64,000 bases of DNA from Cytophagales bacterium (GTDB taxonomy: Bacteria > Bacteroidota > Bacteroidia > Cytophagales > Cyclobacteriaceae), in contig JAFLBQ010000002.1 in assembly GCA_017303805.1 (NCBI GenBank), positions 496,001 to 560,000 of the forward strand, written 5' to 3'. Below are positions 43,662 through 52,771 of this stretch, piece by piece. Under the pieces are notes generated by a model. It made no database searches and was not told the DNA's origin. It saw only the letters and a list, made by a program, of their open reading frames with translations. A program made the position numbers and the translations under genes. How positions within the stretch are numbered: position 1 is the first letter of the stretch; every line of letters starts with the position of its first letter.

Positions 43662-45776
43662 TTACGATAAACTTTGATAAATAATAAAAGCCGAAACATA
43701 CGCCAGCACGGTCATGTACACGAGCTGAATCAGGGGCCATTTCCAACCTTTGGTTTCGCGCTTAACAACGGCCAGCGTGCTCATGCACTGCATGGCGAAA
43801 GTGTAAAAGGCAAGCAGCGAAAGCCCCACAGCGGTAGTATATCGCGGGCCCCCGGTAGCCGGGTTTATTTCTGATTTAAGGCGGCCTTTAATTGTTTGCT
43901 CGTCTTCGGTACCGCCCAGGCTGTAAATGGTTGCCACGGTACTTACAAAAACCTCGCGCGCGGCAAACGAGGTTACCAGGGCAATACCAATTTTCCAATC
44001 GTACCCCAATGGCTTTATAAGTGGTTCCAATGTTTTTCCAATTATGCCGGCATAGGAATGTTCTAACTGGTAAGCTGCTATGCGGGCTTCCAATTCTTCG
44101 GCACTTAGAGTTTCGTTTGCCGTTTGTTGCTGCACCACTTCGTGTGCATTGTTCATGGCCTCGCCCGGGCCATAGCTGGCCAACACCCACAACACAATAG
44201 AAATTGCCAGAATAACTTTGCCAGCTTCGAACACAAAAGATTTAGTCTTTTCGATAATAGTGTAGCCTACGTTACTCCATTTAGGTTTGCGATAGGTGGG
44301 CATTTCCATTATCAGATAACTGCGCTCGGTTGTTTGAATAATAAACTTCAGTACAAATGCTGAAAACAGCGCGGCTAAAAAACCCGCCAGGTACAATGCC
44401 ATAAGCACCAGCCCCTGGTAGTTGAAAAAGCCAAACAGCTTATTATCGGGAATAATAAGTGCAACCAGAATGGTAAACACCGGCAGGCGCGCGGAGCAAC
44501 TCATTAAGGGAGTTACAAAAATGGTTATCAAACGATCTTTCCAGTTTTCGATGGTGCGGGTGGCCATGATGGCTGGAATGGCGCAAGCCATACCGGAAAT
44601 TAAAGGCACAACACTTTTGCCGTTTAATCCAAACTTGCGCATAAGTTTGTCCATTAAAAAAACAACGCGAGCCATATAGCCACTTTCTTCCAAAATAGAA
44701 ATGCACGCAAACAAGATGGCTATTTGAGGAATGAAGATGACAATACCGCCAATGCCGGGCACGATACCCTGTGTAATAAGATCAAAGAATGGCCCCTCGG
44801 GAAAGAACGCGGCCAGCCGGTTGCTGAGCTGCGCAAAGGTGCTGTCTATAAAATCCATGGGCACTTGCGCCCACGCAAAAATTGCCTGAAAGATCAAAAA
44901 TAAAACAGCAAAGAAGATGAGGTAGCCACCCACTTTATGGGTAAGCACTTTATCAATCCGGTAAGAGAACTTCTTCCACTCCGGGTCGGACAGTTTAAGT
45001 GTTATTTTGTTGAGCAAATCTTGAATAAAACCGTAGCGCATTACGGTTTCAGCGCCCTGATATTTATGCTGAAAGAAATTTGCCGTTTTGGCTAATGTGT
45101 TGATCGAGTTCTTTGCTTCTGCCGACAAAAAAGTAAGATTGTTGGTTTGCTGCAGAAGTTGATAAGCCCGGTAAGGTTGTTCGATATTAAACTGTTGTTG
45201 TACTTCTGCTAACAGGGGCTTTATTTCTGCCCCAGGTTCAAAAATGGTTCGCGATGATTTTTTAATAGTACCGGCCAGAATGGTTTTTAGTTCTGCTACT
45301 CCTTGACCAGTGCGGGCATTGAGCATGACAACAGGTAAATCCAGCGCGGCCGATAGCGCCTGCACATCGATGCTTTGGCCCGACTGCGCGGCAAGGTCCA
45401 TCATGTTTAACGCAAGCACCGTGGGAATTTGCAAATCGATGAGCTGAGTTAACAACAGCAGGCAGTTTTTAAGATGCGTGGCATCGGCAACCAATACTAC
45501 ACAATCTGGATACTGGCTGTTGTTGCGGTCCATCAAAATTTCTGTAACTATCTTTTCATCAAGGGTGCGCGGGTACAAACTGTAGATGCCCGGCAAGTCC
45601 ATAATGCTTGCAGTTATTTCAGCATTCAGGTGGCTGGTACCTGTACGTTTGTCAACCGTTATGCCCGGAAAGTTTCCGATTTTTTGGTTAAGCCCCGTTA
45701 GCAGGTTGAATAGAGATGATTTACCCGCATTGGGTTTTCCGGCTAACGCAATTTTTATAGTGCTGGCCGCTGCCAT
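43662..45776 (-). CDS. feoB: Ferrous iron transporter FeoB
   Basis: The ATG at 45776 shares a base with the feoA stop (TGATG); a TTG one codon earlier is less likely. The 704-residue protein has a G domain with G1 GKPNAGKS (residues 13-20), G3 DLPG and G4 NMMD, a helical GDI region, and a membrane domain with two Gate motifs (for example VVPLISGMACAIPAIMATRT) and a FeoB core. It imports Fe2+ across the inner membrane. Confidence 0.96.
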   Translation of the reverse strand: MAAASTIKIALAGKPNAGKSSLFNLLTGLNQKIGNFPGITVDKRTGTSHLNAEITASIMDLPGIYSLYPRTLDEKIVTEILMDRNNSQYPDCVVLVADATHLKNCLLLLTQLIDLQIPTVLALNMMDLAAQSGQSIDVQALSAALDLPVVMLNARTGQGVAELKTILAGTIKKSSRTIFEPGAEIKPLLAEVQQQFNIEQPYRAYQLLQQTNNLTFLSAEAKNSINTLAKTANFFQHKYQGAETVMRYGFIQDLLNKITLKLSDPEWKKFSYRIDKVLTHKVGGYLIFFAVLFLIFQAIFAWAQVPMDFIDSTFAQLSNRLAAFFPEGPFFDLITQGIVPGIGGIVIFIPQIAILFACISILEESGYMARVVFLMDKLMRKFGLNGKSVVPLISGMACAIPAIMATRTIENWKDRLITIFVTPLMSCSARLPVFTILVALIIPDNKLFGFFNYQGLVLMALYLAGFLAALFSAFVLKFIIQTTERSYLIMEMPTYRKPKWSNVGYTIIEKTKSFVFEAGKVILAISIVLWVLASYGPGEAMNNAHEVVQQQTANETLSAEELEARIAAYQLEHSYAGIIGKTLEPLIKPLGYDWKIGIALVTSFAAREVFVSTVATIYSLGGTEDEQTIKGRLKSEINPATGGPRYTTAVGLSLLAFYTFAMQCMSTLAVVKRETKGWKWPLIQLVYMTVLAYVSAFIIYQSLS

Positions 45777-46006
45777 CAATTAAGAATAGTAATAGTAGCT
45801 GCCTCGGCAATACGCAGCGAAAGGTCGTAACCCGATACAGTAATGCAAATGGGGTCGCCAAAGGGCGCACTGAAGTTGAATCGCACCACGGTGCCGGGCA
45901 GTAAGCCCATCTCCATTAATTTTACCGAAAGCGCATCGTCATCAAAGCCCGAGATAACCGCGGTTTCGCCCGGTAACATTTCGGCTATGTTTTTACTTTT
46001 ATTCAA
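45776..46006 (-). CDS. feoA: FeoA, SH3-like partner of FeoB
   Basis: The 76-residue protein has the FeoA pattern: MLPGETAVISGFDDD, MEMGLLPGTVVRF and the C-terminal LSLRIAEAATI. The start is a TTG at 46006; an in-frame TAA two codons upstream excludes a longer frame, and the first ATG (residue 10) would remove part of the first strand. The low-efficiency start lies only about 12 bases from a probable promoter and Fur box. It is coupled to feoB and regulates its activity. Confidence 0.9.
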   Translation of the reverse strand: MNKSKNIAEMLPGETAVISGFDDDALSVKLMEMGLLPGTVVRFNFSAPFGDPICITVSGYDLSLRIAEAATITILN

Positions 46007-46010
46007 TCTT

Positions 46011-46029
46011 ATTTAGATCAAATTTAAAT
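46011..46029 (-). promoter_or_regulatory. Fur-box-like inverted repeat overlapping the feoAB -7 element
   Basis: ATTTAGATCAAATTTAAAT has ATTTA and TAAAT arms around a 9-base A/T-rich centre, close to AT-rich Fur sites. On the minus strand TAAATTTG (46019-46026) inside it matches TAnnTTTG. A bound Fur-type repressor would occupy the promoter. No -33 TTTG is visible. Confidence 0.45.
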
Positions 46030-46080
46030 TGTGCGAATATAAGAGCCTACCCTGTGGTAAACAATGATTATATTGGGGTT

Positions 46081-46233
46081 ATGAAAAAGAAAACTCCGGC
46101 TTCTAAGAAATCAAAAAGAGCACCGGCTGAACCTGAAAAGCGGAATCACAAACCTGAGCCCGAGGAGGCAGAGAAGTTTGATTTCGGTGGTCTTCCTAAC
46201 ATTAATTTAAAAAAGAACCTCGGGTGTGGATAA
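46081..46233 (+). CDS. Small basic protein (50 residues), unknown
   Basis: An ORF of 50 codons starts 75 bases from the divergent feoA start. The N-terminal half is Lys- and Pro-rich (KKKTPASKKSKRAPAEPEK), then acidic (PEPEEAEKF), ending DFGGLPNINLKKNLGCG. It is low-complexity apart from that C-terminal motif, which looks conserved rather than random. TATATTGG, one mismatch from the -7 consensus, precedes the ATG. I do not know its function. Confidence 0.5.
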   Translation: MKKKTPASKKSKRAPAEPEKRNHKPEPEEAEKFDFGGLPNINLKKNLGCG

Positions 46234-46249
46234 GTAAGATATAAACCAA

Positions 46250-46396
46250 ATGAAAAAGATATTTTTTAAAACCGTTGCTCAGCTTAACAAATTGGTGCTG
46301 CCGCGTATCAGCAAACGCAACCTTAACAAGCTAAGCAAATTTGAAAAGGCAGTGGTGGCCTTTCGCTATTGGGTAACTGTAAATTCGTTGGACTAA
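46250..46396 (+). CDS. Small basic protein (48 residues), conserved-looking
   Basis: The 48-residue protein begins MKKIFFKTVAQLNKLVLPRI and ends in FRYWVTVNSLD. It resembles short conserved ORFs of Bacteroidota that are sometimes labelled SsrA-binding protein in databases; I recall this from memory and could not check it. It starts 16 bases after the 50-residue ORF and ends 12 bases from the convergent murF-alr stop. The function is unknown. Confidence 0.5.
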   Translation: MKKIFFKTVAQLNKLVLPRISKRNLNKLSKFEKAVVAFRYWVTVNSLD

Positions 46397-46408
46397 TTTT
46401 CGTTGCTG

Positions 46409-48850
46409 TTAAATACTCTCTGCAAAAAAAATCCGCTTTACGCGATCACTTGTGTTGGTAAGTATTTCGTAAGGTATGGTGTCAATACTTGCGGCTACTT
46501 CATAAATAGCTAATTCATCGCCAAAAATTATAGCCTCATCAACTTCGCGGGCCTCCAGGCCGGTAATGTCCACCATGGTCATATCCATGCACACATTGCC
46601 AATTACAGGTGCCGGTTTACCGTTAATAATTACTTTTCCTTTTCCGCGGCTAAAAGCTCGGCTAAAGCCATCGGCATAACCAATAGCCAGGGTTGCAATG
46701 GTGCGATTAGTGGCTGCGGTGCCCCACCGGCCATATCCTACTGTATCGCCCGCTTTAATTTCTTTGATCTGAGAGATTACAGTTTTAAGCGTGGCGGCCG
46801 GTTGCAGGTTGGGGAACAATTCGTCCGTGGGGTTTATCCCGTAAAGGCCAATACCTAACCGTACCATATCCAGTTGGTATTGTTTAAACCGAATTATCCC
46901 CGATGAGTTAAGAACATGTTGTAACGGCTTTATGCCAAGCGATTCGGATAGGTATGTGTACCCGGCCAAATACTTTTCAATTTGCTGATGGGTGTAGGCA
47001 TCATGTTGGGCACTATCGGCTGCGGCCAGGTGGGTAAAGATGCTGGCAACGCTAATATTCGTATGCTGCTTCAAGAGAGAAATAACCTCTGCATAGGCTT
47101 TGTCTTCAATGCCCAGCCGATGCATTCCGGTTTCCAACTCCAGGTGTATAACGCACGTGGCCCCGTTTAAAAAGTCTGCCAGCAAATGCAGCATGCGGGC
47201 ATTGTATAAGACGGGTTGCAGATCATGAGCCACCACCGTTTCAAAACTTTCGTGGGTAGCGTTCATTACCATAATGGGGATGGTAATCTGGTTTTTGCGC
47301 AGGGTAACACCTTCATCGGCATAGGCTACGCCCAAATAATCTACTCTATGAAATTGCAGCAGGTTTGCAATTTCTTCGCTGCCGCTACCGTAGGCAAATG
47401 CTTTTACCATAGCCATTACCTTTACCCCCGGCCGCAGGTTCGATTTGAAAGCATTCAGGTTGTTTACGATCCTGTTCAAATCAATTTCCATGCGGGTGCC
47501 ATGTACTTTGCGTTGAAGGTAGTTGGCAATGCGCTCGAACTGAAACAGACGAGCTCCTTTCAATAAGATCACTTCGTCTGTAAGCATATTCCATAATTCG
47601 CTACGAAGGGCCGAGGCAGTATCTTTAAAAAACACAGCGTGGGCTACCGCGTCTAAAAACACAGCCTTGTGGCGCAGCATCATGGGGCCAATGCCAATCA
47701 ACCGGTTTATGTTGCTTTGCTTTATCAGGGTTGCCATCCGCTTTGCCAAAGCTGCTTCATCGAGGCCGCTTTGCAGAATATCAGAGATAACCAGCGTCTT
47801 CTTTGCTTTGCGCAGATTGTTTACAAAGTCCAGGCTTATCTGAAGGCCCGCCAAATCATTGTTGTAGCTGTCATCAATTAATTGGCAGTTGTTCATTCCT
47901 TGTTTCAGTTCTAACCGCATGGGTACATGCTTCAAAGATTGAATGCGCTGTTGAATTTGAACAGAAGGAATTTTTAAATCCAACATAATAACCACGCAAT
48001 GCAAGAGATTTTCTATAGAGGCTTTGTTGGTGAATGGAAAGATGAACTCCGTGGCTACGCCTGCATGGGTTAAGGTTATTTTATTACCGTGTTGTTGTAC
48101 CTGGTACGTAGCTGGGGCGTTAAAAGCCCAGCTAACTCTTGTGGCGGCAAGTTGTTTTGTAGCTAAATCAATCTGTTCATCGTCCGCACAATACAACAAT
48201 TTGTTCACATGGCTAAACAGTTTCAGCTTCTCCGCCAACTTTTCGGCTCTGCCGGAGAATCCCTCATCGTGGGCGGGGCCGAGGTTAGTAAACAACCCAA
48301 TGGTGGGCCTGATAACGTTTTCCAAGACCTCCATTTCGCCCCGGCCAGAGATACCCGCTTCGAATATACCCAGTTGGTGATAAGGTTGCAGTTGCCAAAC
48401 CGATAGCGGCACGCCCAGTTGCGAGTTATAACTACCCGGATTTTTTACCACTTTAAAATCAGGCGATAGCAACTGAAAGAGCCACTCTTTGATTATTGTT
48501 TTTCCGTTGCTTCCGGTAATTCCAATAACAGGCAGGTGGAATTGTTGCCTGTAAAAACTTGCAAGCTGTTGTAGGGCCGTTAAGGTGGAGGCAACCTGAA
48601 TAAAATTAGCCTCGGGATACGAGTTGAGATTTAATTCTCTTTCAATTACAAACTGCCTTATACCCTGGGCATAAACCTGGCCTATAAAATTATGCGCATC
48701 GTGGCGCGCGCCAGCAATAGCAAAAAACACCGCCCCTTCGGCAAGTAATAATTTACGGCTATCGGTAACCAAATCTGTTATGGGCCGGTCGGCCGTAAGT
48801 TGAAGTACGGTGCCCCCGGTAATTGCTGCGAGACTGGAGAAAGAAATCAT
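46409..48850 (-). CDS. Bifunctional MurF ligase / alanine racemase
   Basis: From the ATG at 48850 the fused protein is 813 residues. The N-terminal MurF part (1-440) has the P-loop GITGSNGKT (110-118) and the family's central and C-terminal domains; it joins D-Ala-D-Ala to UDP-MurNAc-tripeptide. The C-terminal part (about 447-813) is a PLP alanine racemase with the cofactor Lys483 (VMAMVKAFAYG) and the catalytic-Tyr region near the C-terminus (GFTRAF-like, LAIGYADGFSRAF). This fusion is a known Bacteroidota trait and couples D-Ala supply to its use. Confidence 0.95.
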   Translation of the reverse strand: MISFSSLAAITGGTVLQLTADRPITDLVTDSRKLLLAEGAVFFAIAGARHDAHNFIGQVYAQGIRQFVIERELNLNSYPEANFIQVASTLTALQQLASFYRQQFHLPVIGITGSNGKTIIKEWLFQLLSPDFKVVKNPGSYNSQLGVPLSVWQLQPYHQLGIFEAGISGRGEMEVLENVIRPTIGLFTNLGPAHDEGFSGRAEKLAEKLKLFSHVNKLLYCADDEQIDLATKQLAATRVSWAFNAPATYQVQQHGNKITLTHAGVATEFIFPFTNKASIENLLHCVVIMLDLKIPSVQIQQRIQSLKHVPMRLELKQGMNNCQLIDDSYNNDLAGLQISLDFVNNLRKAKKTLVISDILQSGLDEAALAKRMATLIKQSNINRLIGIGPMMLRHKAVFLDAVAHAVFFKDTASALRSELWNMLTDEVILLKGARLFQFERIANYLQRKVHGTRMEIDLNRIVNNLNAFKSNLRPGVKVMAMVKAFAYGSGSEEIANLLQFHRVDYLGVAYADEGVTLRKNQITIPIMVMNATHESFETVVAHDLQPVLYNARMLHLLADFLNGATCVIHLELETGMHRLGIEDKAYAEVISLLKQHTNISVASIFTHLAAADSAQHDAYTHQQIEKYLAGYTYLSESLGIKPLQHVLNSSGIIRFKQYQLDMVRLGIGLYGINPTDELFPNLQPAATLKTVISQIKEIKAGDTVGYGRWGTAATNRTIATLAIGYADGFSRAFSRGKGKVIINGKPAPVIGNVCMDMTMVDITGLEAREVDEAIIFGDELAIYEVAASIDTIPYEILTNTSDRVKRIFFAESI

Positions 48851-48857
48851 TAAAAAA

Positions 48858-49190
48858 TTAAAACAGTTTTGCTCCGTTGGGCACAGGTCGCTCAACCGAG
48901 CCCAATACTACATTTTGATCGGCATCCGGAAAACCAGTAACCAATACCTCAGAAACAAAATTGGCGATTTTACGCTGGCCCAGGTTTACAACACAAATAA
49001 CTTGGCGCCCAACCAGCCCATCGGTCGAATAGAGTGCCGTAAGTTGGGCGCTGGACTGCCGGATGCCGATTTCGGGGCCAAGGTCAATCCAAAGCTTAAA
49101 AGCGGGCTTTTTTGCCTCAGCAAAGGCTTCGGCCCGCACAATGGTGCCGGCCCGAATGTCGATTATATTAAAGTCTGTAACTGTTGCCAT
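48858..49190 (-). CDS. csaA: CsaA-type tRNA-binding-domain protein
   Basis: From the ATG at 49190 the protein is 110 residues, the standard CsaA length. The OB-fold is shown by [43 protein letters not shown] and [16 protein letters not shown]. CsaA is a dimeric chaperone-like protein related to the tRNA-binding domain of methionyl-tRNA synthetase. It is divergent from the small gene at 49260 and ends 8 bases before murF-alr on the same strand. Confidence 0.92.
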   Translation of the reverse strand: MATVTDFNIIDIRAGTIVRAEAFAEAKKPAFKLWIDLGPEIGIRQSSAQLTALYSTDGLVGRQVICVVNLGQRKIANFVSEVLVTGFPDADQNVVLGSVERPVPNGAKLF

Positions 49191-49211
49191 TTTCAAAATT
49201 TTATTACTTTG

Positions 49212-49219
49212 CAAAGCTA
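49212..49219 (-). promoter_or_regulatory. -7 promoter element of csaA
   Basis: The minus strand reads TAGCTTTG, matching TAnnTTTG, 22 bases upstream of the csaA ATG at 49190. No -33 TTTG at normal spacing. Confidence 0.4.
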
Positions 49220-49259
49220 ACAAGCAAAATAACCCCTTGAGTTTGTAAGGAATAATCTG

Positions 49260-49595
49260 ATGAAATTAAAGTTATCGTACTTGTTTTCATTTCTTCTGGT
49301 AGCCGGAGTAAGCTCCACCGCTTTTGGTCAGGAGGGTTCTCAGGGTAGTGATGAATTACCTCCGGTTCTGGAAACCTCTAACCGGGATGATAAACCCCTG
49401 ATTTACGAACCTGAAGGCAAGCCTGTAAATCATTACCCAAGTACAAGTAACTCTTCTGGTGTTACTATTAAGCCTAAACCCAAAACCGAGGCAACTAAAT
49501 CGGCACCAGCCAAACCGGAAGAAGACGCACTTTCTTTCAACTTCCTTTTGCACATTATTCAGCGCTTTAAGAGCATGGATATTGTAGAGCAATAG
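49260..49595 (+). CDS. Secreted low-complexity protein
   Basis: The 111-residue protein has a signal peptide (1-23, ending STAFGQ), a Ser/Pro/Lys-rich middle ([18 protein letters not shown]) that looks disordered, and a short C-terminal helix ([19 protein letters not shown]). No domain is recognised. The conserved-looking helix at the end may bind a partner. It is divergent from csaA and separate from the Zur-boxed receptor gene that follows. Confidence 0.6.
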   Translation: MKLKLSYLFSFLLVAGVSSTAFGQEGSQGSDELPPVLETSNRDDKPLIYEPEGKPVNHYPSTSNSSGVTIKPKPKTEATKSAPAKPEEDALSFNFLLHIIQRFKSMDIVEQ

Positions 49596-49623
49596 AATTC
49601 CCCTTTAAGTATTCCCCTATTAG

Positions 49624-49670
49624 TTTGATGCCGATTAAATTTAGGCGCTTATATTTGCAACTCTGTTGCA
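49624..49670 (+). promoter_or_regulatory. Promoter with Zur-like box TGCAAC-TCT-GTTGCA before the ZnuD-like receptor
   Basis: A complete Bacteroidota promoter is visible: TTTG (49624-49627), 22 bases, then TATATTTG (49650-49657). The perfect palindrome TGCAAC-N3-GTTGCA (49656-49670) overlaps the -7 element and the expected start site. An almost identical block stands before the next gene. A bound repressor would block transcription directly. Confidence 0.75.
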
Positions 49671-49674
49671 TTTT

Positions 49675-52077
49675 GTGAAATCACTTTTAACAATCCTGTT
49701 CCTCTTTAATGCCGCTGTTCTTTTGGCCCGGCAAAATTGTTCCATTACCCTTTCGGGGAAGGTGCAGGACGAAAGCAACCGAATACTTGCCGGAGCAACC
49801 GTGCAGCTTGCAAACACTAACCAGGGCCAGGCTACAGATGCCGGTGGGCACTTCAGGTTTGAAAATCTTTGTAAGGGAAACTATACGGTGCTTATTCACT
49901 TTCTTGGCTATGAGCCGGTGGAAAAGCAAATTGACCTTAATGCAAACAAGGAACTTCAAATTGCACTTACGCTGAGCGAAAAGTTATTGCAAGCGGTAGT
50001 GGTAGAAGATCGCGCCACAGGAACAACGCCCGGTACAACCACCACCCTGGGTGCGCGCGTACTAAATGAAACCAGTGGAAAAACGCTGGGCGAAACGTTA
50101 CAACAAATAAGCGGAGTTAACACAATTCAATCGGGGCCGGCAATTTTCAAACCGGTTATTCATGGAGTTCACAGCCAACGTATTTTGATTCTTAACAACG
50201 GCATCAGGCAGGAAGGCCAACAATGGGGTGCCGAACATGCGCCTGAAATTGATCCCTTTGTTGCCGAAAACCTTACGGTGATAAAAGATGCCGGGGCAAT
50301 TAAGTATGGAACGGATGCTCTGGGTGGTGTAATTGTTGTTACCCCGGCAGAACTGCCGGTAGATGAAAAAACAGGCGGAGCACTTCACCTGGTAGGTAAC
50401 TCAAACGGTAGGGCCGGAACCGTATCGGGATTGTTAGAGGGTAGCGTAAAAAAACTTAAAGGCTGGGGTTGGCGGGCACAAGGTACCCTAAAGCAATCGG
50501 GCGACTCGCAAACCCCGGACTATGTGCTTTCCAACACAGGGTTTCGTGAGCAAAACTTTTCGCTGGCAACAGGCTATCATGGTACAACCAAAGGTCTCGA
50601 AGTTTTTTATAGTCGCTTTAACACCACCATAGGCATACTGCGGGGTTCTGCCAGCAGCAGCAGCGAAGATCTTGCGCTGGCAATGGAACGAAGCGTGCCG
50701 CAATACACCACTGATTTTACTTATCACATACGTGAGCCCCGGCAGGAGGTAACACACAACCTGATAAAGATAAACGGCCACCTGCAACGAGGCAGGCACG
50801 TGTGGAATGCGCAGTATGGACTCCAGATTAATAACAGAAAGGAATTTGATGTGCGCAGAGGCGCGGCATTAAGCCAACGGCCGGCACTGGCATATACGCT
50901 CTATACCCACACACTGGATGCCGAGCGCGAAACAACATTATCCGAATTTCACTCGCGGTGCGTTGGATTAAACGGCATGATTCAGGACAATAACAAAATT
51001 GATGGCACCCAAACCCTGCCCTTTATTCCAAACTTTAGAAACTATTCGGCCGGTATTTTCTGGATTGAAAAAATCACCAGGGAAAAGGTTACTTACGATT
51101 TTGGTTTACGGTACGATTACCGGTTGTACCAGGTTGCCGGGTTCAACTTTCAGAACAAGCTTTACAAGACTCAATTTTCATTTGGCAATGTAACAGCCAC
51201 CGCGGGTACAACATTTAAACTTACCGGGCCACTCTCGCTAACAACCACGCTGGGTAGCACCTGGCGCCCGCCCAATGTTGCTGAGCTGTATAGTTTGGGT
51301 ACGCACCAAAGTGCCGCAGCCATAGAGTACGGATTGTTATTAGATGAAATAACCAGCCAGATAAAGGAATTAAAAGGTTCATCGGTAAAACCAGAGCATG
51401 CGGTAAAGTGGGTAAATACGTTTAAGCTGGCACAAGGCAAATGGCAGGCAGAACTCAGCGGCTACATCAACTACATCTTCAACTACATTTACTTAAAGCC
51501 TCGCGGCATTACCGATGCCGGTCGCGGACCTTTTGCCTATTTTAGGTACACGCAAACCGAAGCCTCGTTTTTGGGTGCCGATGCAAGTGCGCAGTATGAA
51601 ATTGTAACCGGGTTGTCGGTGCGCATGTCGGCATCGCTGCTGCGCGCCAAAGACGAGCGGCAAAATGACTACTTGATTTTCATTCCGTCCAATCGCGTTG
51701 AAACATCGATACGGTACGAGAAAAAGACCGAGCGCAAAAGAGAGTTTTACATTCAAGCCCGCATTAAATACGTTGCGCGTCAAACCCGCGCTCCCCGGGT
51801 TGTTGCTCCCCACCAAATTCTGGAGGCGAAACAACAGGGGATCGATTTATTTGAAACGGATACGCGCAACTTCGATTTCATGGCGGCTCCGGCAGCCTAC
51901 ACATTAGGGAGCCTGCAAACTGGCTACACCGTGCCTGTTAATCATACCAAACTTAATTTTCAGCTTTCGGTTGATAACCTTACCAATACCCGATACCGCG
52001 AGTACACCAACCGGATGCGCTACTTTGCCAATGATATCGGGCGCAATATTTCCGCCAGCATAAATTTTACTTTTTAG
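49675..52077 (+). CDS. TonB-dependent receptor, ZnuD-like
   Basis: The best start is GTG at 49675, giving a clean signal peptide (KSLLTILFLFNAAVLLARQ); the TTG at 49666 lies inside the operator. The 800-residue protein has a CarboxypepD_reg domain (about 23-105), a plug (about 130-235, FKPVIHGVHSQRILILNNG and QQWGAEHAPEIDPF) and a barrel ending SASINFTF. The plug segment R-x-L-x-NNG...GAEHAPEID resembles the Zn-receptor ZnuD (VKVLNxHG...SPDHALMVD). With the Zur-like box, a role in zinc uptake is likely but not proven. Confidence 0.85.
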   Translation: MKSLLTILFLFNAAVLLARQNCSITLSGKVQDESNRILAGATVQLANTNQGQATDAGGHFRFENLCKGNYTVLIHFLGYEPVEKQIDLNANKELQIALTLSEKLLQAVVVEDRATGTTPGTTTTLGARVLNETSGKTLGETLQQISGVNTIQSGPAIFKPVIHGVHSQRILILNNGIRQEGQQWGAEHAPEIDPFVAENLTVIKDAGAIKYGTDALGGVIVVTPAELPVDEKTGGALHLVGNSNGRAGTVSGLLEGSVKKLKGWGWRAQGTLKQSGDSQTPDYVLSNTGFREQNFSLATGYHGTTKGLEVFYSRFNTTIGILRGSASSSSEDLALAMERSVPQYTTDFTYHIREPRQEVTHNLIKINGHLQRGRHVWNAQYGLQINNRKEFDVRRGAALSQRPALAYTLYTHTLDAERETTLSEFHSRCVGLNGMIQDNNKIDGTQTLPFIPNFRNYSAGIFWIEKITREKVTYDFGLRYDYRLYQVAGFNFQNKLYKTQFSFGNVTATAGTTFKLTGPLSLTTTLGSTWRPPNVAELYSLGTHQSAAAIEYGLLLDEITSQIKELKGSSVKPEHAVKWVNTFKLAQGKWQAELSGYINYIFNYIYLKPRGITDAGRGPFAYFRYTQTEASFLGADASAQYEIVTGLSVRMSASLLRAKDERQNDYLIFIPSNRVETSIRYEKKTERKREFYIQARIKYVARQTRAPRVVAPHQILEAKQQGIDLFETDTRNFDFMAAPAAYTLGSLQTGYTVPVNHTKLNFQLSVDNLTNTRYREYTNRMRYFANDIGRNISASINFTF

Positions 52078-52089
52078 AGCGGCAAAAAC

Positions 52090-52132
52090 TTGGGGCTTTA
52101 AGATCAACCGCTATATTTGCAACAATGTTGCA
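52090..52132 (+). promoter_or_regulatory. Promoter with a second Zur-like box, TGCAAC-AAT-GTTGCA
   Basis: TTG (52090-52092) and TATATTTG (52112-52119) form a promoter, and the palindrome TGCAAC-N3-GTTGCA (52118-52132) sits at the same offset as in the upstream copy. The two blocks match at 21 of 24 bases, differing only in the 3-base centre. It shows that the lipoprotein gene has its own, equally regulated start. Confidence 0.75.
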
Positions 52133-52148
52133 TTTAATAAATTTCGCT

Positions 52149-52748
52149 ATGAAGTTGAATTCTAAATTTTCTCTTGTTTTACTGTTGGCGGTAGGGTTAA
52201 TCTTTACAAGTGGTTGCGATAAAGACCCGGAACCGGAGAATGTTCCCGAAGAAATAACCCGGGTGGTTTTAGTGTTTACTGCACCTGGCGCAGCACCAAT
52301 CGAAGTGGTTGCCAACGATCCGGATTTGGGTGGGCCGCAATCCATGGAAATTGGGGCAATCCATTTAAGTGCAGAAACCAACTACACACTTACCATAAGT
52401 TTATACAATGGTTATTACAGTGCCGCAGACCCTGCGTACAATGTAACCACCGAAGTACAAGAAGAAGGAGCGGAGCACCAGCTGTTTTTTAGTTGGAGTG
52501 CCGGAGTATTTAGCTCGCCAGCCGGAAGTGGCAACATTGGAACAAGTGGCACGGTTAATTATGCAGATGAAGATGAAAACGGCTTGCCGCTTGGATTAGT
52601 TACCAACTGGACAACAGGTGGAGCGGCAACCGGGAAAGAACTAAGATTATTACTTAAGCACCAGCCGGGTATTAAATCGGCAACTACCACCTCGGCCGAT
52701 GGCGAGAGCGATCTGGATATTACCTTTCCACTTTTTATCGGAGAGTGA
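52149..52748 (+). CDS. Lipoprotein linked to the ZnuD-like receptor
   Basis: From the ATG at 52149 the protein is 199 residues with a lipobox (FTSGC, Cys19) followed by an acidic linker (DKDPEPENVPEE) and a beta-sandwich-like domain (RVVLVFTAPGAAPIEVV, TNYTLTISLYNGY, KELRLLLKHQPG). Such lipoproteins often follow zinc-type TonB receptors in this phylum. The domain has Glu, Asp and His but no dense metal cluster. It has its own Zur-like promoter and a strong terminator. Confidence 0.7.
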   Translation: MKLNSKFSLVLLLAVGLIFTSGCDKDPEPENVPEEITRVVLVFTAPGAAPIEVVANDPDLGGPQSMEIGAIHLSAETNYTLTISLYNGYYSAADPAYNVTTEVQEEGAEHQLFFSWSAGVFSSPAGSGNIGTSGTVNYADEDENGLPLGLVTNWTTGGAATGKELRLLLKHQPGIKSATTTSADGESDLDITFPLFIGE

Positions 52749-52771
52749 TTTCTTAGGAAGCCAGGAACCAA

